DNA of 29,417 nt from Syntrophosphaera sp964631665 (GCA_964631665.1 CAZVXK010000016.1:1-29417), one strand, 5' to 3'. Shown: positions 8,188 through 15,535, counted from the stretch's first letter. Translations and numbers: made by a program. Notes: a model not told the origin generated them from the sequence alone.

Positions 8188-9101
8188 TACTGCAGGAACT
8201 TCCCTTCAAACTGCTCTGGGCTTTCATCTCCCTGGGCGTGGTAACAGTGTGGGGACTCACCCTCACTGGCATCGTGATGAAGATCTTTGCCCGGGTGCAG
8301 GGCAGGCTGGGTCCGCCGGTGTGGCAGCCCTTCATCGATATCATCAAGAACAATGCCAAACGCACTGCCATCAGCCACGGAATCATGTTCTATCTGGGTC
8401 CTGTGTTCCGGATTGCGGGTGGGATTGGCACCTATATGTTCATCCCGGTGTTGTTCGGCTCGCTCTATTTCAGCAATTTCTCGATGTCCGGGGACCTGCT
8501 GCTGGTGATGTACTTCATCTTCTTTGGACAACTGGGCATGGCCTTGGGAGCCGGGGAAGGAGGACATCCCTACTCCTCGATCGCCGTGGCCAGGGGACTG
8601 GCACAGATGACAGCCTTTGAGGTGCCCTTCGCTCTTTCCGTGATCAGCCTGGCCATCCAGTATCACGCACTCAATATCACGGATATCGTTGCCGCCCAGC
8701 AGGGCGGTTTCCTGAACTGGACCCTTTTCACCAATCCTCTGGCGGTGATCGCCGCCATGATCGCCATGCTGGGTATGAATATGTACAATCCCTTCTCGCT
8801 GGTGATCGCTCCCCAGGAGATTCCCATCGGACCGCCCACAGAATATCAGGCTTCGTTTTTGGGCATGCTGGCAACCAACCGCGGCATCTTCAACGGCGCC
8901 AAGCTGGTGCTGTTCATGAATCTCTATTTCGGTGGCGCCACCAATCTGGTCGAGATGATCGTAAAAACCTTTGCCATCTATATGTTCAGTGTGTTCGTGG
9001 GTGCTGCCTATCCCCGTTTCAAAGCGGAGGATTCCATCCGTTTCTTCCTCAGATATCCCACCCTGATCGGCATCCTGGCGGTGCTGGTGTGGACGTTTTA
9101 A
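8184..9101 (+). CDS. nuoH: NuoH/MbhM-like membrane anchor subunit
   Basis: This 305-residue protein with about eight helices is of the complex I subunit 1 family. It links the peripheral redox arm to the membrane pumps and, in quinone-reducing relatives, helps form the quinone pocket. Seen here are FARVQGRLGPPVWQPFIDIIK (the RxGPxxxQPxxDxIK motif), GGHPYSSIAVARGLAQMTAFEVPF with the conserved Glu, and PPTEYQASFLGMLATNRGIFNGAK, typical of the hydrogenase-linked branch. The ATG at 8184 overlaps the antiporter stop (ATGA); longer in-frame starts from 8067 would run inside the antiporter gene. A 9-base spacer leads to the small-subunit gene. Whether a quinone or only protein-bound clusters are used cannot be told from this gene. 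Confidence 0.9.
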   Translation: MILQELPFKLLWAFISLGVVTVWGLTLTGIVMKIFARVQGRLGPPVWQPFIDIIKNNAKRTAISHGIMFYLGPVFRIAGGIGTYMFIPVLFGSLYFSNFSMSGDLLLVMYFIFFGQLGMALGAGEGGHPYSSIAVARGLAQMTAFEVPFALSVISLAIQYHALNITDIVAAQQGGFLNWTLFTNPLAVIAAMIAMLGMNMYNPFSLVIAPQEIPIGPPTEYQASFLGMLATNRGIFNGAKLVLFMNLYFGGATNLVEMIVKTFAIYMFSVFVGAAYPRFKAEDSIRFFLRYPTLIGILAVLVWTF

Positions 9102-9110
9102 GGAGCCAAG

Positions 9111-9791
9111 ATGAACAATGACAAAGATAAACTGATCATTCCTCCCGGGGATTCCGATCCCCGCCGGGAGTGGCGCCTGGACGATAAAACCCTCACCAAT
9201 GCCGAACTGCCGGAAGAGGAGCGCGACTGGTTTTGCGATGCGCGTCCCCAACCTGCACGCAAAGCACCAGCAGCGATCGAGCGATTTTTCAACTGGGCGC
9301 GCGCCAACAGCCTCTGGATATTGGCCTTCGGCACCGGTTGCGGCGCCATCGAGCTGCGTCCCCTGGTAACCTCCCGTTATGACATCAGCCACTTCGGCAT
9401 GCAGATGCGGCCCACACCCCGCCAGGCCTCAGTGTTCCTGATCGGCGGCTATGTCTCCATCAAAACCCTGAAACGCATTGTCCGCAGCTATGAACAGATG
9501 CAAGGCCCCAAGTTCGTGGTGGCGGTGTGTTCCTGTGCCATCAATGGTGGCATGTATTGGGACAGTTACAACACCATCAAGCGCATTGACCAATACATCC
9601 CGGTGGATGTGTATGTGACCGGTTGCATGCCCCGTCCGGAAGCGGTGCTGGAAGGTTTTGACAAGCTGCGGAAGCTAATCAAAGCCGGCAAGGCCGAAGG
9701 GCAGAACCTCTACGCCGAGAAATTTGACTGGTACAAAGCCAATCAGAAGCGCCTGATCAAAGACTGGAACATGCCGGATTACAACTGGTAG
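9111..9791 (+). CDS. nuoB: NuoB/MbhJ-like [4Fe-4S] small subunit with altered cysteine pattern
   Basis: This 226-residue peripheral subunit is expected to carry the [4Fe-4S] cluster next to the large subunit (N2-like or proximal). The NuoB fold is clear: ILAFGTGCGAIELRPLVTSRY (residues 70-90), GGYVSIKTLKRIVRSYEQM, AVCSCAINGGMYWDSY and VTGCMPRPEAVLEG. The normal complex I pattern has two adjacent cysteines in the first motif (CC); here it is Cys77-Gly78. An additional cysteine is present at position 140, two residues before the usual Cys142, and Cys172 is in place. A fourth ligand could therefore come from Cys140; that is inference. Group 4 hydrogenases instead use CxxC in the first motif, which is also absent. 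The N-terminal 50 residues are a charged extension of no known role. AAGGAGCC at 9100-9107 precedes the start. Confidence 0.88.
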   Translation: MNNDKDKLIIPPGDSDPRREWRLDDKTLTNAELPEEERDWFCDARPQPARKAPAAIERFFNWARANSLWILAFGTGCGAIELRPLVTSRYDISHFGMQMRPTPRQASVFLIGGYVSIKTLKRIVRSYEQMQGPKFVVAVCSCAINGGMYWDSYNTIKRIDQYIPVDVYVTGCMPRPEAVLEGFDKLRKLIKAGKAEGQNLYAEKFDWYKANQKRLIKDWNMPDYNW

Positions 9792-9797
9792 GAAGAT

Positions 9798-11210
9798 ATG
9801 ACAAAGCTTTTTGAACAACTGCAGCAACATTTCAGTGTCTCCGATTTCTCCCAACCGCAGGGCAACCAAGCTTTTGTGAGCATATCCCGGGAGCAGGCTG
9901 TGCCCTTGCTCACCCATCTGCGGGACATCCACGGATTCACTCATCTGGTGTTGATCACCTGCGTAGACTGGCTGGAGCAGAGCAGATTCCAGCTCACCTA
10001 CATCCTGCACAATCACAACTCCCACAGCGACCTGGGAGTAAAGGTGTTCATAGAACGCGATAACCCGGTGATGGACTCCATGCATCATCTTTGGGAGCAG
10101 GTGCGGGTTTATCAGAGGGAACTGCATGAGATGTTCGGAGTCGTTTTTCCCGGCAGCCCAGGCTTGGAGGAGCCGATGATCCTGGAAAGCTGGACCGGCC
10201 CGCCACCCATGCGCCGGGATTTCGACACCCTCAAATACAGCCAGGAAACCTATTGCCATCGTCCACGGGACGAACACCAGCCCGAGGAACACATGAANNN
10301 NNNNNNNNNNNNNNNNNNNNNNNNNNNNNNNNNNNNNNNNNNNNNNNNNNNNNNNNNNNNNNNNNNNNNNNNNNNNNNNNNNNNNNNNNNNNNNNNNCTG
10401 AACCTGGAGCTCTCCCGCCTGGCCAGTTTCCTGATGTGGACCGGTGGCCAGAGCGGGGCTTTCGGCATGGGAACCGTGGCGCAATGGGCGCTGGTGCAAC
10501 GTGATTATGTGCTGGACCTCTTCGAAGAATGGACCGGAGCGAGGATCTACCACATGTATATGATCCCCGGGGGAGTGCGGGGCGACCTTCCCCCAGGCTG
10601 GGAGGAACATGCTCTTTCCATCCTGGAAGGCGTGGAGAAGTTCTTGGACGAAGTACGCCATGTGATGTTCAACAACGCCATCTTCAAATCCCGCACCCTT
10701 GGCTTGGGGGTGGTCACGCCGGAAATGGTGGACCGCTTTGGAGCGGTGGGACCCGTAGCCCGCGGCAGCGACCTGAAGCGTGACATCCGCAAGGACAACC
10801 CCTATCTGGTCTATGACCAACTCGATTTCGAGGTAGTCACCGAAAGCGGAATGGACACCTATGCCCGGGCCCGGGTGCGTTGGCGGGAGATGTATCAGAG
10901 TATAGACCTGATCCGCCAGATCCTGCTCAAAATGCCCCGCGAGGGTGCCTTCCACCTCACTCTGCCCAATATCCTGCATCTGAAGGTGCCGCCGGGCGAA
11001 GTCTATGTGCGTGCCGAATCCACCCGTGGCGAATATGGTTATTACATGGTTTCCGATGGCAGCGCCTTTCCCCGCAAAGTTACCGTGCGCGGCCCTTCTT
11101 ATGCCCATGCCATGGCGCTGTTGGAGCATTTGGCAGTGGGTGTGAACATCGCTGACGTCCATGGTCTGATGCTATCCCTGCACACCTATCCCCCGGAGAT
11201 TGAGAGGTAA
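9798..11210 (+). CDS. NuoC-NuoD-like fused large subunit without the C-terminal NiFe motif, interrupted by an N gap
   Basis: The first 165 residues form a complex I 30-kDa (NuoC/MbhK) domain: RVYQRELHEMFGVVFPGSPG and the closing PPPMRRDFD. After 100 N (10298-10397) the 49-kDa (NuoD/MbhL) domain continues with LNLELSRLASFLMWTGGQSG, EEWTGARIYHMYMIPGGVRG and EGVEKFLDEV, up to HGLMLSLHTYPPEIER. The C-terminus has no DPCxxC motif, which [NiFe] hydrogenases need to bind the metal site; it resembles the ExDR end of NuoD. The N-terminal CxxC region falls in the gap and cannot be judged. The frame is the same on both sides of the gap, but because 100 is an arbitrary number it is not certain that C and D are one gene. 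The spacer to nuoB is 6 bases. Likely role: electron transfer and conformational coupling in the peripheral arm. Confidence 0.82.
   Translation: MTKLFEQLQQHFSVSDFSQPQGNQAFVSISREQAVPLLTHLRDIHGFTHLVLITCVDWLEQSRFQLTYILHNHNSHSDLGVKVFIERDNPVMDSMHHLWEQVRVYQRELHEMFGVVFPGSPGLEEPMILESWTGPPPMRRDFDTLKYSQETYCHRPRDEHQPEEHMXXXXXXXXXXXXXXXXXXXXXXXXXXXXXXXXXXLNLELSRLASFLMWTGGQSGAFGMGTVAQWALVQRDYVLDLFEEWTGARIYHMYMIPGGVRGDLPPGWEEHALSILEGVEKFLDEVRHVMFNNAIFKSRTLGLGVVTPEMVDRFGAVGPVARGSDLKRDIRKDNPYLVYDQLDFEVVTESGMDTYARARVRWREMYQSIDLIRQILLKMPREGAFHLTLPNILHLKVPPGEVYVRAESTRGEYGYYMVSDGSAFPRKVTVRGPSYAHAMALLEHLAVGVNIADVHGLMLSLHTYPPEIER
10298..10397. other. Assembly gap (100 N) inside the NuoCD gene
   Basis: There are exactly 100 N. 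By comparison with NuoD, roughly the first 90-100 residues of the 49-kDa domain are missing, so the true gap is probably longer than 100 bases. The missing part would carry the HRGxEK-type region and any N-terminal metal-binding cysteines. Confidence 0.98.
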
Positions 11211-11212
11211 GC

Positions 11213-12997
11213 ATGAACCTGAGAGACATCCTGTCGCCCTTCTATGTGTGGAAACGCGCCTTTGAGAAACCCTATACCATAAACACCCTCAAACATCCCC
11301 GCGCAGGCTCTTCCCGCTACCGCGGCTTTCACCAGAATGATGTAAAGAAATGCATCGGCTGTGGCACCTGTGCCGAAATCTGCCAAAACGCCACCATCGA
11401 CATGGTGCCCGTCTTCGAGCCCAAGGATGGCGACAGCGGATTGCGCCCGCGCATAGATTACGGTCGCTGCTGCTGGTGTGCGCTCTGCGTGGATATCTGC
11501 CCCAGCGGTTCGCTCACCATGAGCAATGCCTACACTTGGGTGGAGGAAGGCCTGGACCTCGATGTCCGGGAAACCTATTGCTACATCCCCGGAGTGGATG
11601 AGAAGCCCTGGGACGGGTTCACAGACGGATATCGCAAGCCGGAGGGCTATGAACTGCTCGACCTGGAGCGGGTTCCGATGGAGCAACTGCCCCCGGAGGA
11701 ACGGAAAGTCTCCTTCATTGAAATGGTGAAGGGCTTTTCCCGCGACCAGGCTCTCCGCGAGGCCGACCGTTGCATTCAGTGCGGCATCTGCACAGCCACC
11801 TGCCCCGCCCACATGGATATTCCGGGTTATATCAAAGCCATTCGTGAAGAGGACATCGCCGGCGGACTGAGGATACTTTACGACACCAATCCCCTGCCCG
11901 GGATCTGCGGAAGGGTCTGCACCCGCCGCTGCGAAGATGTCTGTGCCTTGTCCCACCGCGGCGAAGCGATCTCCATCCGCTGGCTGAAGCGCTATCTCAC
12001 CGACTGTGTGGAAGCGGCATCCTATCAACAGATACTGGCAGCCGAAATTGAGGAAAAGCCACAAAAGATAGCCATCATCGGCGCTGGGCCGGGAGGCCTG
12101 AGCGCGGCCTATTATCTGCGCCGCCTGGGCTATCAGGTGGAAATGTTCGAGCAGAATCATGCCGCCGGAGGCATGCTGCGCTATGGCATTCCGGAATATC
12201 GCCTGCCCTATGACAAGCTGGACAAGGACATCGCCTTCATCACTTCCCTGGGCGTGAAGCTGCATCTGGACACCATCGTGGGCAGGGACATCCTCTTTGA
12301 CGATATCTACGAAAAACACGATGCCGTCTTCATCAGCACCGGCCTCTTCGAAGCCTACCGCATCGGCATCAATGGAGAGGACCATCCCGCCGTGATCAGC
12401 GGTCTCAAGTTGCTGAGCGACGTCACCAACCACATCCCCGTGGAACTGGGCCAGCGTGTGGTGGTGGTGGGGGGTGGAAATGTGGCCATGGATGCTGCCC
12501 GCACCTCTTTGCGCCTGGGTTCGCAGGTTACGGTGCTCTATCGTCGCCGGGAAGTGGATATGCCGGCGGACCGTGAGGAGATCACTGAAGCCCATGAAGA
12601 GGGCATTTCCTTCATCTTTCAGGCTGTGCCGCTGGAACTTCAGCCCAATTCCGACGGAAGCCTCACCTTCTTTTATGCCTTGGCGGATATGGTGGACCAG
12701 GGGGATGGCAAACGGCCCCAGCCCATCCCCATCGAAGGCAGCCGCGAATCCATTGTGGCAGATACCGTGATCGCTGCTATCGGACAGGGCATGAATTTTG
12801 CCTGGATGGATGGCAAAGCCAGCGCCAACATCAAATTTGGCCGCTGGAACATCGAAGCTGACCGCTGGGGACAGACCACCGACCACAAGGTCTTTATCGG
12901 TGGAGATATGTTCAACCGCACCGCCGACGCCATCACCGCCATTGCCGATGGCCACCGCAGTGCCCGGGCGATAGATAAAATGCTGGGCGGTACCTAA
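11213..12997 (+). CDS. NuoI-like ferredoxin fused to an NfnB/GltD-like FAD- and NAD(P)H-binding subunit
   Basis: The 594-residue protein has two halves. Residues 1-110 are NuoI/MbhN-like, with two [4Fe-4S] motifs: Cys47, 50, 53, 57 and Cys86, 89, 92, 96. Residues 175-594 are a complete NfnB/GltD-type flavoprotein. This half has further cluster motifs at Cys187, 190, 193, 197 and Cys232, 236, 240, 244, an FAD-binding GAGPGG at 290-295, and a second nucleotide site, GGGNVAMDAA at 420-429. The basic YRRRE and MPADREE stretch that follows (443-456) in GltD relatives goes with NADPH. The last 40 residues contain the family's GGD and DAITAIADGHRSA. It would pass electrons between NAD(P)H and the NuoB/NuoD arm. 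The ATG at 11213 comes 2 bases after the previous stop, with GAGAGG at 11201-11206. It is the last gene of the operon. NADPH rather than NADH is an inference. Confidence 0.88.
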   Translation: MNLRDILSPFYVWKRAFEKPYTINTLKHPRAGSSRYRGFHQNDVKKCIGCGTCAEICQNATIDMVPVFEPKDGDSGLRPRIDYGRCCWCALCVDICPSGSLTMSNAYTWVEEGLDLDVRETYCYIPGVDEKPWDGFTDGYRKPEGYELLDLERVPMEQLPPEERKVSFIEMVKGFSRDQALREADRCIQCGICTATCPAHMDIPGYIKAIREEDIAGGLRILYDTNPLPGICGRVCTRRCEDVCALSHRGEAISIRWLKRYLTDCVEAASYQQILAAEIEEKPQKIAIIGAGPGGLSAAYYLRRLGYQVEMFEQNHAAGGMLRYGIPEYRLPYDKLDKDIAFITSLGVKLHLDTIVGRDILFDDIYEKHDAVFISTGLFEAYRIGINGEDHPAVISGLKLLSDVTNHIPVELGQRVVVVGGGNVAMDAARTSLRLGSQVTVLYRRREVDMPADREEITEAHEEGISFIFQAVPLELQPNSDGSLTFFYALADMVDQGDGKRPQPIPIEGSRESIVADTVIAAIGQGMNFAWMDGKASANIKFGRWNIEADRWGQTTDHKVFIGGDMFNRTADAITAIADGHRSARAIDKMLGGT

Positions 12998-13181
12998 GCT
13001 GCCCGGTGTAAACAGTGTTGTCAGCAATAGCTTCTATCCTGTTTACAGGTGTTGCTATGTAAAGCATTATCAGCTTCCTGCCAAGTTAAGACAGAACCCG
13101 GTCTTGGCATTGGATGCAGCTTTTTCGGGATTGTAAAAGCAAAAGAAGCAACCGCTGGTTAGATAAACAAGGAGATCTCTG
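12998..13181. other. Intergenic region after the Mrp/Nuo operon with an inverted repeat
   Basis: TGTAAACAG (13007-13015) pairs with CTGTTTACA (13039-13047) across a 23-base loop. No T tract follows, so it is not a classical terminator and may instead be a regulator site. A good ribosome binding site (AAGGAGAT, 13169-13176) precedes the next gene. No convincing promoter was found. Confidence 0.4.
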
Positions 13182-13889
13182 ATGAAAATTGTTTTTGTAA
13201 AGATATGCCGCCTCAACCTGCTACTGGCGATCTTGTTTGTCCCCATGGCGATCAGTTGCCAGGGCAGCAGCAAAGGACAGGCCCAACAGCCAGAGACCAA
13301 ATTGCCCCCTCCGAGTTTGAAAAGCGATTACTCTGTGGAGCAAGCCCTGCAGAGCCGCCGTTCGGTACGTACCTATTCCCCCGGAGCGCTCAGCCTGGAG
13401 GAACTGGGACAGCTGCTGTGGGCGGCACAGGGGATCACGGAACCCACCCGCAAGCTGCGCAGTGCCCCCTCTGCCGGCGCAACCTATCCCCTCATCCTCT
13501 ATGCGATCGTGGACCAGGTGGAAACCCTGGCTGCTGGCTTCTACCGCTATTTGCCCGAAACCCACAGCCTGAAGCTGGTCAAATCCGGCAACATCAAAGC
13601 CGAAGTAACTGCCCGGGCAACCCGGCAGGGGAGTGTGGCGCAGGCGCCGGTGATCCTGGTCTTCGCCGCCGATCTGGACCGCATCCGGCCCCGCTACCGC
13701 GAGCGCAGCGAACGCTATACTTTCATGGAGATCGGGCACGCCGCCCAGAATGTTCACCTGCAGTGCGAAGCTTTGGGCCTGGGAACAGTCTGCATCGGAG
13801 CCTTTGAAGAATCCACCCTCAAGCAGGCCCTGGAACTGCCTGACGAACAAATTCCCTTCTATCTGATGCCGGTGGGGAAGAAGAACTGA
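13182..13889 (+). CDS. SagB-type nitroreductase family protein, predicted lipoprotein
   Basis: The 235-residue protein belongs to the FMN-dependent nitroreductase superfamily, SagB-like branch. Seen are SVEQALQSRRSVRTYSPGAL (residues 51-70; the RRSxRxY FMN-binding motif), LSLEELGQLLWAAQGIT, APSAGATYPLILYAIVD (95-111), YTFMEIGHAAQNVHLQCEALG and the closing FYLMPVGK. The N-terminus is unusual: a signal sequence ending in MAISC (Cys26) looks like a lipobox, so the enzyme may sit in the cell envelope as a lipoprotein, although most relatives are cytoplasmic. Start: AAGGAGAT 5 bases upstream. It has no gene partner in a tight operon; the next gene is 64 bases on. The substrate cannot be predicted; SagB proteins of RiPP pathways act on azolines, but no precursor or cyclase gene is nearby. 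Confidence 0.82.
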   Translation: MKIVFVKICRLNLLLAILFVPMAISCQGSSKGQAQQPETKLPPPSLKSDYSVEQALQSRRSVRTYSPGALSLEELGQLLWAAQGITEPTRKLRSAPSAGATYPLILYAIVDQVETLAAGFYRYLPETHSLKLVKSGNIKAEVTARATRQGSVAQAPVILVFAADLDRIRPRYRERSERYTFMEIGHAAQNVHLQCEALGLGTVCIGAFEESTLKQALELPDEQIPFYLMPVGKKN

Positions 13890-13893
13890 GCTC

Positions 13894-13913
13894 CGGATAG
13901 TGCCCGTTATCCG
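13894..13913 (+). other. Small hairpin between the nitroreductase and the PLP enzyme gene
   Basis: CGGATA (13894-13899) and TATCCG (13908-13913) form a 6-bp stem with an 8-base loop just after the nitroreductase stop. It lacks a T run, so terminator function is doubtful. Confidence 0.35.
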
Positions 13914-13953
13914 CATAACATCAATAAAATCAGACATATAAAGGAAGAGAACC

Positions 13954-15138
13954 ATGAAAAAAGACGCCAGATTCGATACCCTGCTGATCCATGGCGGGCA
14001 GCGGCCGGATGCCCTCAAATCTGTAACCCCGCCCATTTATCAAACCTCCACCTTCGCCTTCGAAAGTGCACAGGACGGAGCGGACTGCTTCTCCGGCGAA
14101 AGTGCCGGCTACATCTACACCCGCCTTGGGAACCCCACCATCCGGGTGCTGGAGGATGCCATGGCAGCCCTGGAGGGAGGTTTTGGCGGAGTTGCAGTGG
14201 CCAGCGGCATGGCTGCCATCACTACAATCTATATGGCTTTTCTGGGGGCGGGCAGCCATATAGTGTCCACCGCTGCGGTCTATGGACCCTCCCGCGGAGT
14301 ATTGGAAAAGCATTTTGTCCGTTTTGGGGTGGAAGCCAGCTTTGTGGATACCAGCGATATCGAAGTGGTCAAAGCTGCTATCCGGCCAAACACCAAGCTC
14401 CTCTATATCGAAACTCCGGCCAATCCCACCATTTCCATCACCGATATCGCCGCCTGCGCCCGGCTCTGTTCCGAACACAATTTGCGGCTGGTGGTGGACA
14501 ACACCTTCTGCTCGCCATTCCTGCAGCGTCCCCTGGCTTTGGGAGCCGATATCGTGCTGCATTCCATCACCAAATTCATCAATGGCCATGCCGATGTGGT
14601 AGGCGGCGTGATCGTCACCAAGACCGAGGCCGACCACAAGCTGCTGTATAATGTGATGACCCATATGGGGCCGAACATGGACCCCCATCAGGCCTTTCTG
14701 GTGATCCGGGGACTGAAGACCCTGGGCATCCGAATGGAACGGGCGCAATCCAATGCCCTGAAGATCGCCCGCTGGCTGGAAAACCATCCCGCCGTTTCCT
14801 GGGTGAAGTATCCCGGTTTGCCCTCCCATCCGCAGTATGAACTGGCCCAAAAACAACAGTCCGGACCCGGCGCCATGATCTCTTTTGGGCTCAAAGGTGG
14901 TTTCGAAGCGGGAAAAGCCCTCATGGACCATGTCTCCGTGGCCACTTTGGCGGTGTCCTTGGGCGGAGTGGAATCCCTGATCCAGCATCCAGCTTCCATG
15001 ACCCACAGCAAAATGGACCAGGAAGCCAAGCTCAAAGCCGCCATCACAGACGACCTGGTGCGCTATTCCGTCGGCATCGAGGATGTGGATGACCTGATCG
15101 AGGACCTCTCCCAAGCCCTGGAATATGTGAGCCGCTGA
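13954..15138 (+). CDS. Cys/Met metabolism PLP-dependent enzyme (methionine gamma-lyase / cystathionine gamma-lyase type)
   Basis: The 394-residue cytoplasmic enzyme has all the marks of the cystathionine gamma-family: YIYTRLGNPTIRVLE (residues 53-67), VASGMAAI, VYGPSRG with Tyr110, IETPANPT, VVDNTF with Asp182, SITKFINGHADVVGG with the PLP lysine at 207, and the C-terminal SLGGVESLIQHPASMTH. It should cleave methionine, homocysteine or cystathionine to ammonia, a 2-oxoacid and a thiol. Methionine gamma-lyases usually carry a cysteine a few residues from this tyrosine; here the residues before VYG are TAA, so the methionine-specific reading is not secured. An amino-acid-fermenting lifestyle would fit. 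Start: AAGGAAGAG at 13941-13949, 4 bases before the ATG. Confidence 0.85.
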   Translation: MKKDARFDTLLIHGGQRPDALKSVTPPIYQTSTFAFESAQDGADCFSGESAGYIYTRLGNPTIRVLEDAMAALEGGFGGVAVASGMAAITTIYMAFLGAGSHIVSTAAVYGPSRGVLEKHFVRFGVEASFVDTSDIEVVKAAIRPNTKLLYIETPANPTISITDIAACARLCSEHNLRLVVDNTFCSPFLQRPLALGADIVLHSITKFINGHADVVGGVIVTKTEADHKLLYNVMTHMGPNMDPHQAFLVIRGLKTLGIRMERAQSNALKIARWLENHPAVSWVKYPGLPSHPQYELAQKQQSGPGAMISFGLKGGFEAGKALMDHVSVATLAVSLGGVESLIQHPASMTHSKMDQEAKLKAAITDDLVRYSVGIEDVDDLIEDLSQALEYVSR

Positions 15139-15147
15139 TGCCTGTCC

Positions 15148-15186
15148 GGTCAGTCTGAACGATTTTGATCGGGATCAGACTGAACC
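15148..15186 (+). terminator. Possible terminator hairpin after the PLP enzyme gene
   Basis: GGTCAGTCTGA (15148-15158) pairs with TCAGACTGAACC (15175-15186) with a single bulged base. The following bases are TTCATTCC, a poor T tract, so this is only a candidate. Confidence 0.45.
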
Positions 15187-15273
15187 TTCATTCCGAAAGG
15201 CAACAAAGCTAACTATACTGTTATATAACAGCCAGTTATCGTCTGATATCCGAGCCAGAGGAGGTGAAGCTTT

Positions 15274-15356
15274 CCCATTAGCAATACGGAATCATTACGG
15301 AGTCATTACGGATTTAATCCGTAATGACTCCGTAATGATTCCGTATTGGTAACGGG
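15274..15356. repeat. 83-bp palindromic element, copy 2
   Basis: Arms 15274-15312 and 15318-15356 are complementary at 37 of 39 positions around the centre TTTAA. The arms match copies 1 and 3 apart from single-base changes (CCCATTAG in place of CCCGTTAG at the left end). The bases after the right arm (AGCGATG, 15357-15363) are the reverse complement of those before the left arm of copy 1 (CATCGCT, 2541-2547), so the conserved unit may extend beyond the palindrome on one side. It lies in the convergent region between the PLP enzyme gene and dprA. Confidence 0.95.
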
Positions 15357-15370
15357 AGCGATGAGAGGAT

Positions 15371-15389
15371 GTCAGGCGTCTCGCCTGAC
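15371..15389. repeat. Short perfect hairpin next to palindrome copy 2
   Basis: GTCAGGCG and CGCCTGAC form a perfect 8-bp stem around TCT. It lies 14 bases after palindrome copy 2. No T run follows on either strand. Confidence 0.6.
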
Positions 15390-15535
15390 CTCGGAGAAGA
15401 TCTTGGATAAGACTGTAATGAAGACTGACCTTGCTGCAAACCTTGGTGAAATGATAAAGCCATTTACCAAAATCAAGTTTGCCGCTTGACCACCATGGCC
15501 AGACGCCTAATCCGTATCCTCATCCCCCGGCGCAG

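Noticed and set aside
8184..11210. Annotation as a membrane-bound [NiFe] hydrogenase
   Set aside because: The gene order is Mbh-like, but the large subunit lacks the C-terminal cysteine motif and the small subunit lacks the hydrogenase CxxC pattern. A NiFe site is therefore unlikely.
11186..13027. 613-codon open frame on the minus strand opposite the NuoI-NfnB gene
   Set aside because: It is a shadow of a GC-rich gene with strong codon bias: no recognisable domain, low complexity in Gly/Ala/His, and the + strand product has clear motifs throughout. The same holds for long antisense frames at 413-1750, 8160-9392, 9675-11162, 13930-15114 and 22442-23950.
13104..13120. Sigma-54-like TTGGCA before the nitroreductase gene
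   Set aside because: The GC partners lie 8 or 11 bases after GG instead of 10.
13182..15138. RiPP biosynthesis cluster based on the SagB-like gene
   Set aside because: No precursor peptide, cyclodehydratase or exporter gene was seen nearby; the neighbour is a sulfur amino acid lyase.
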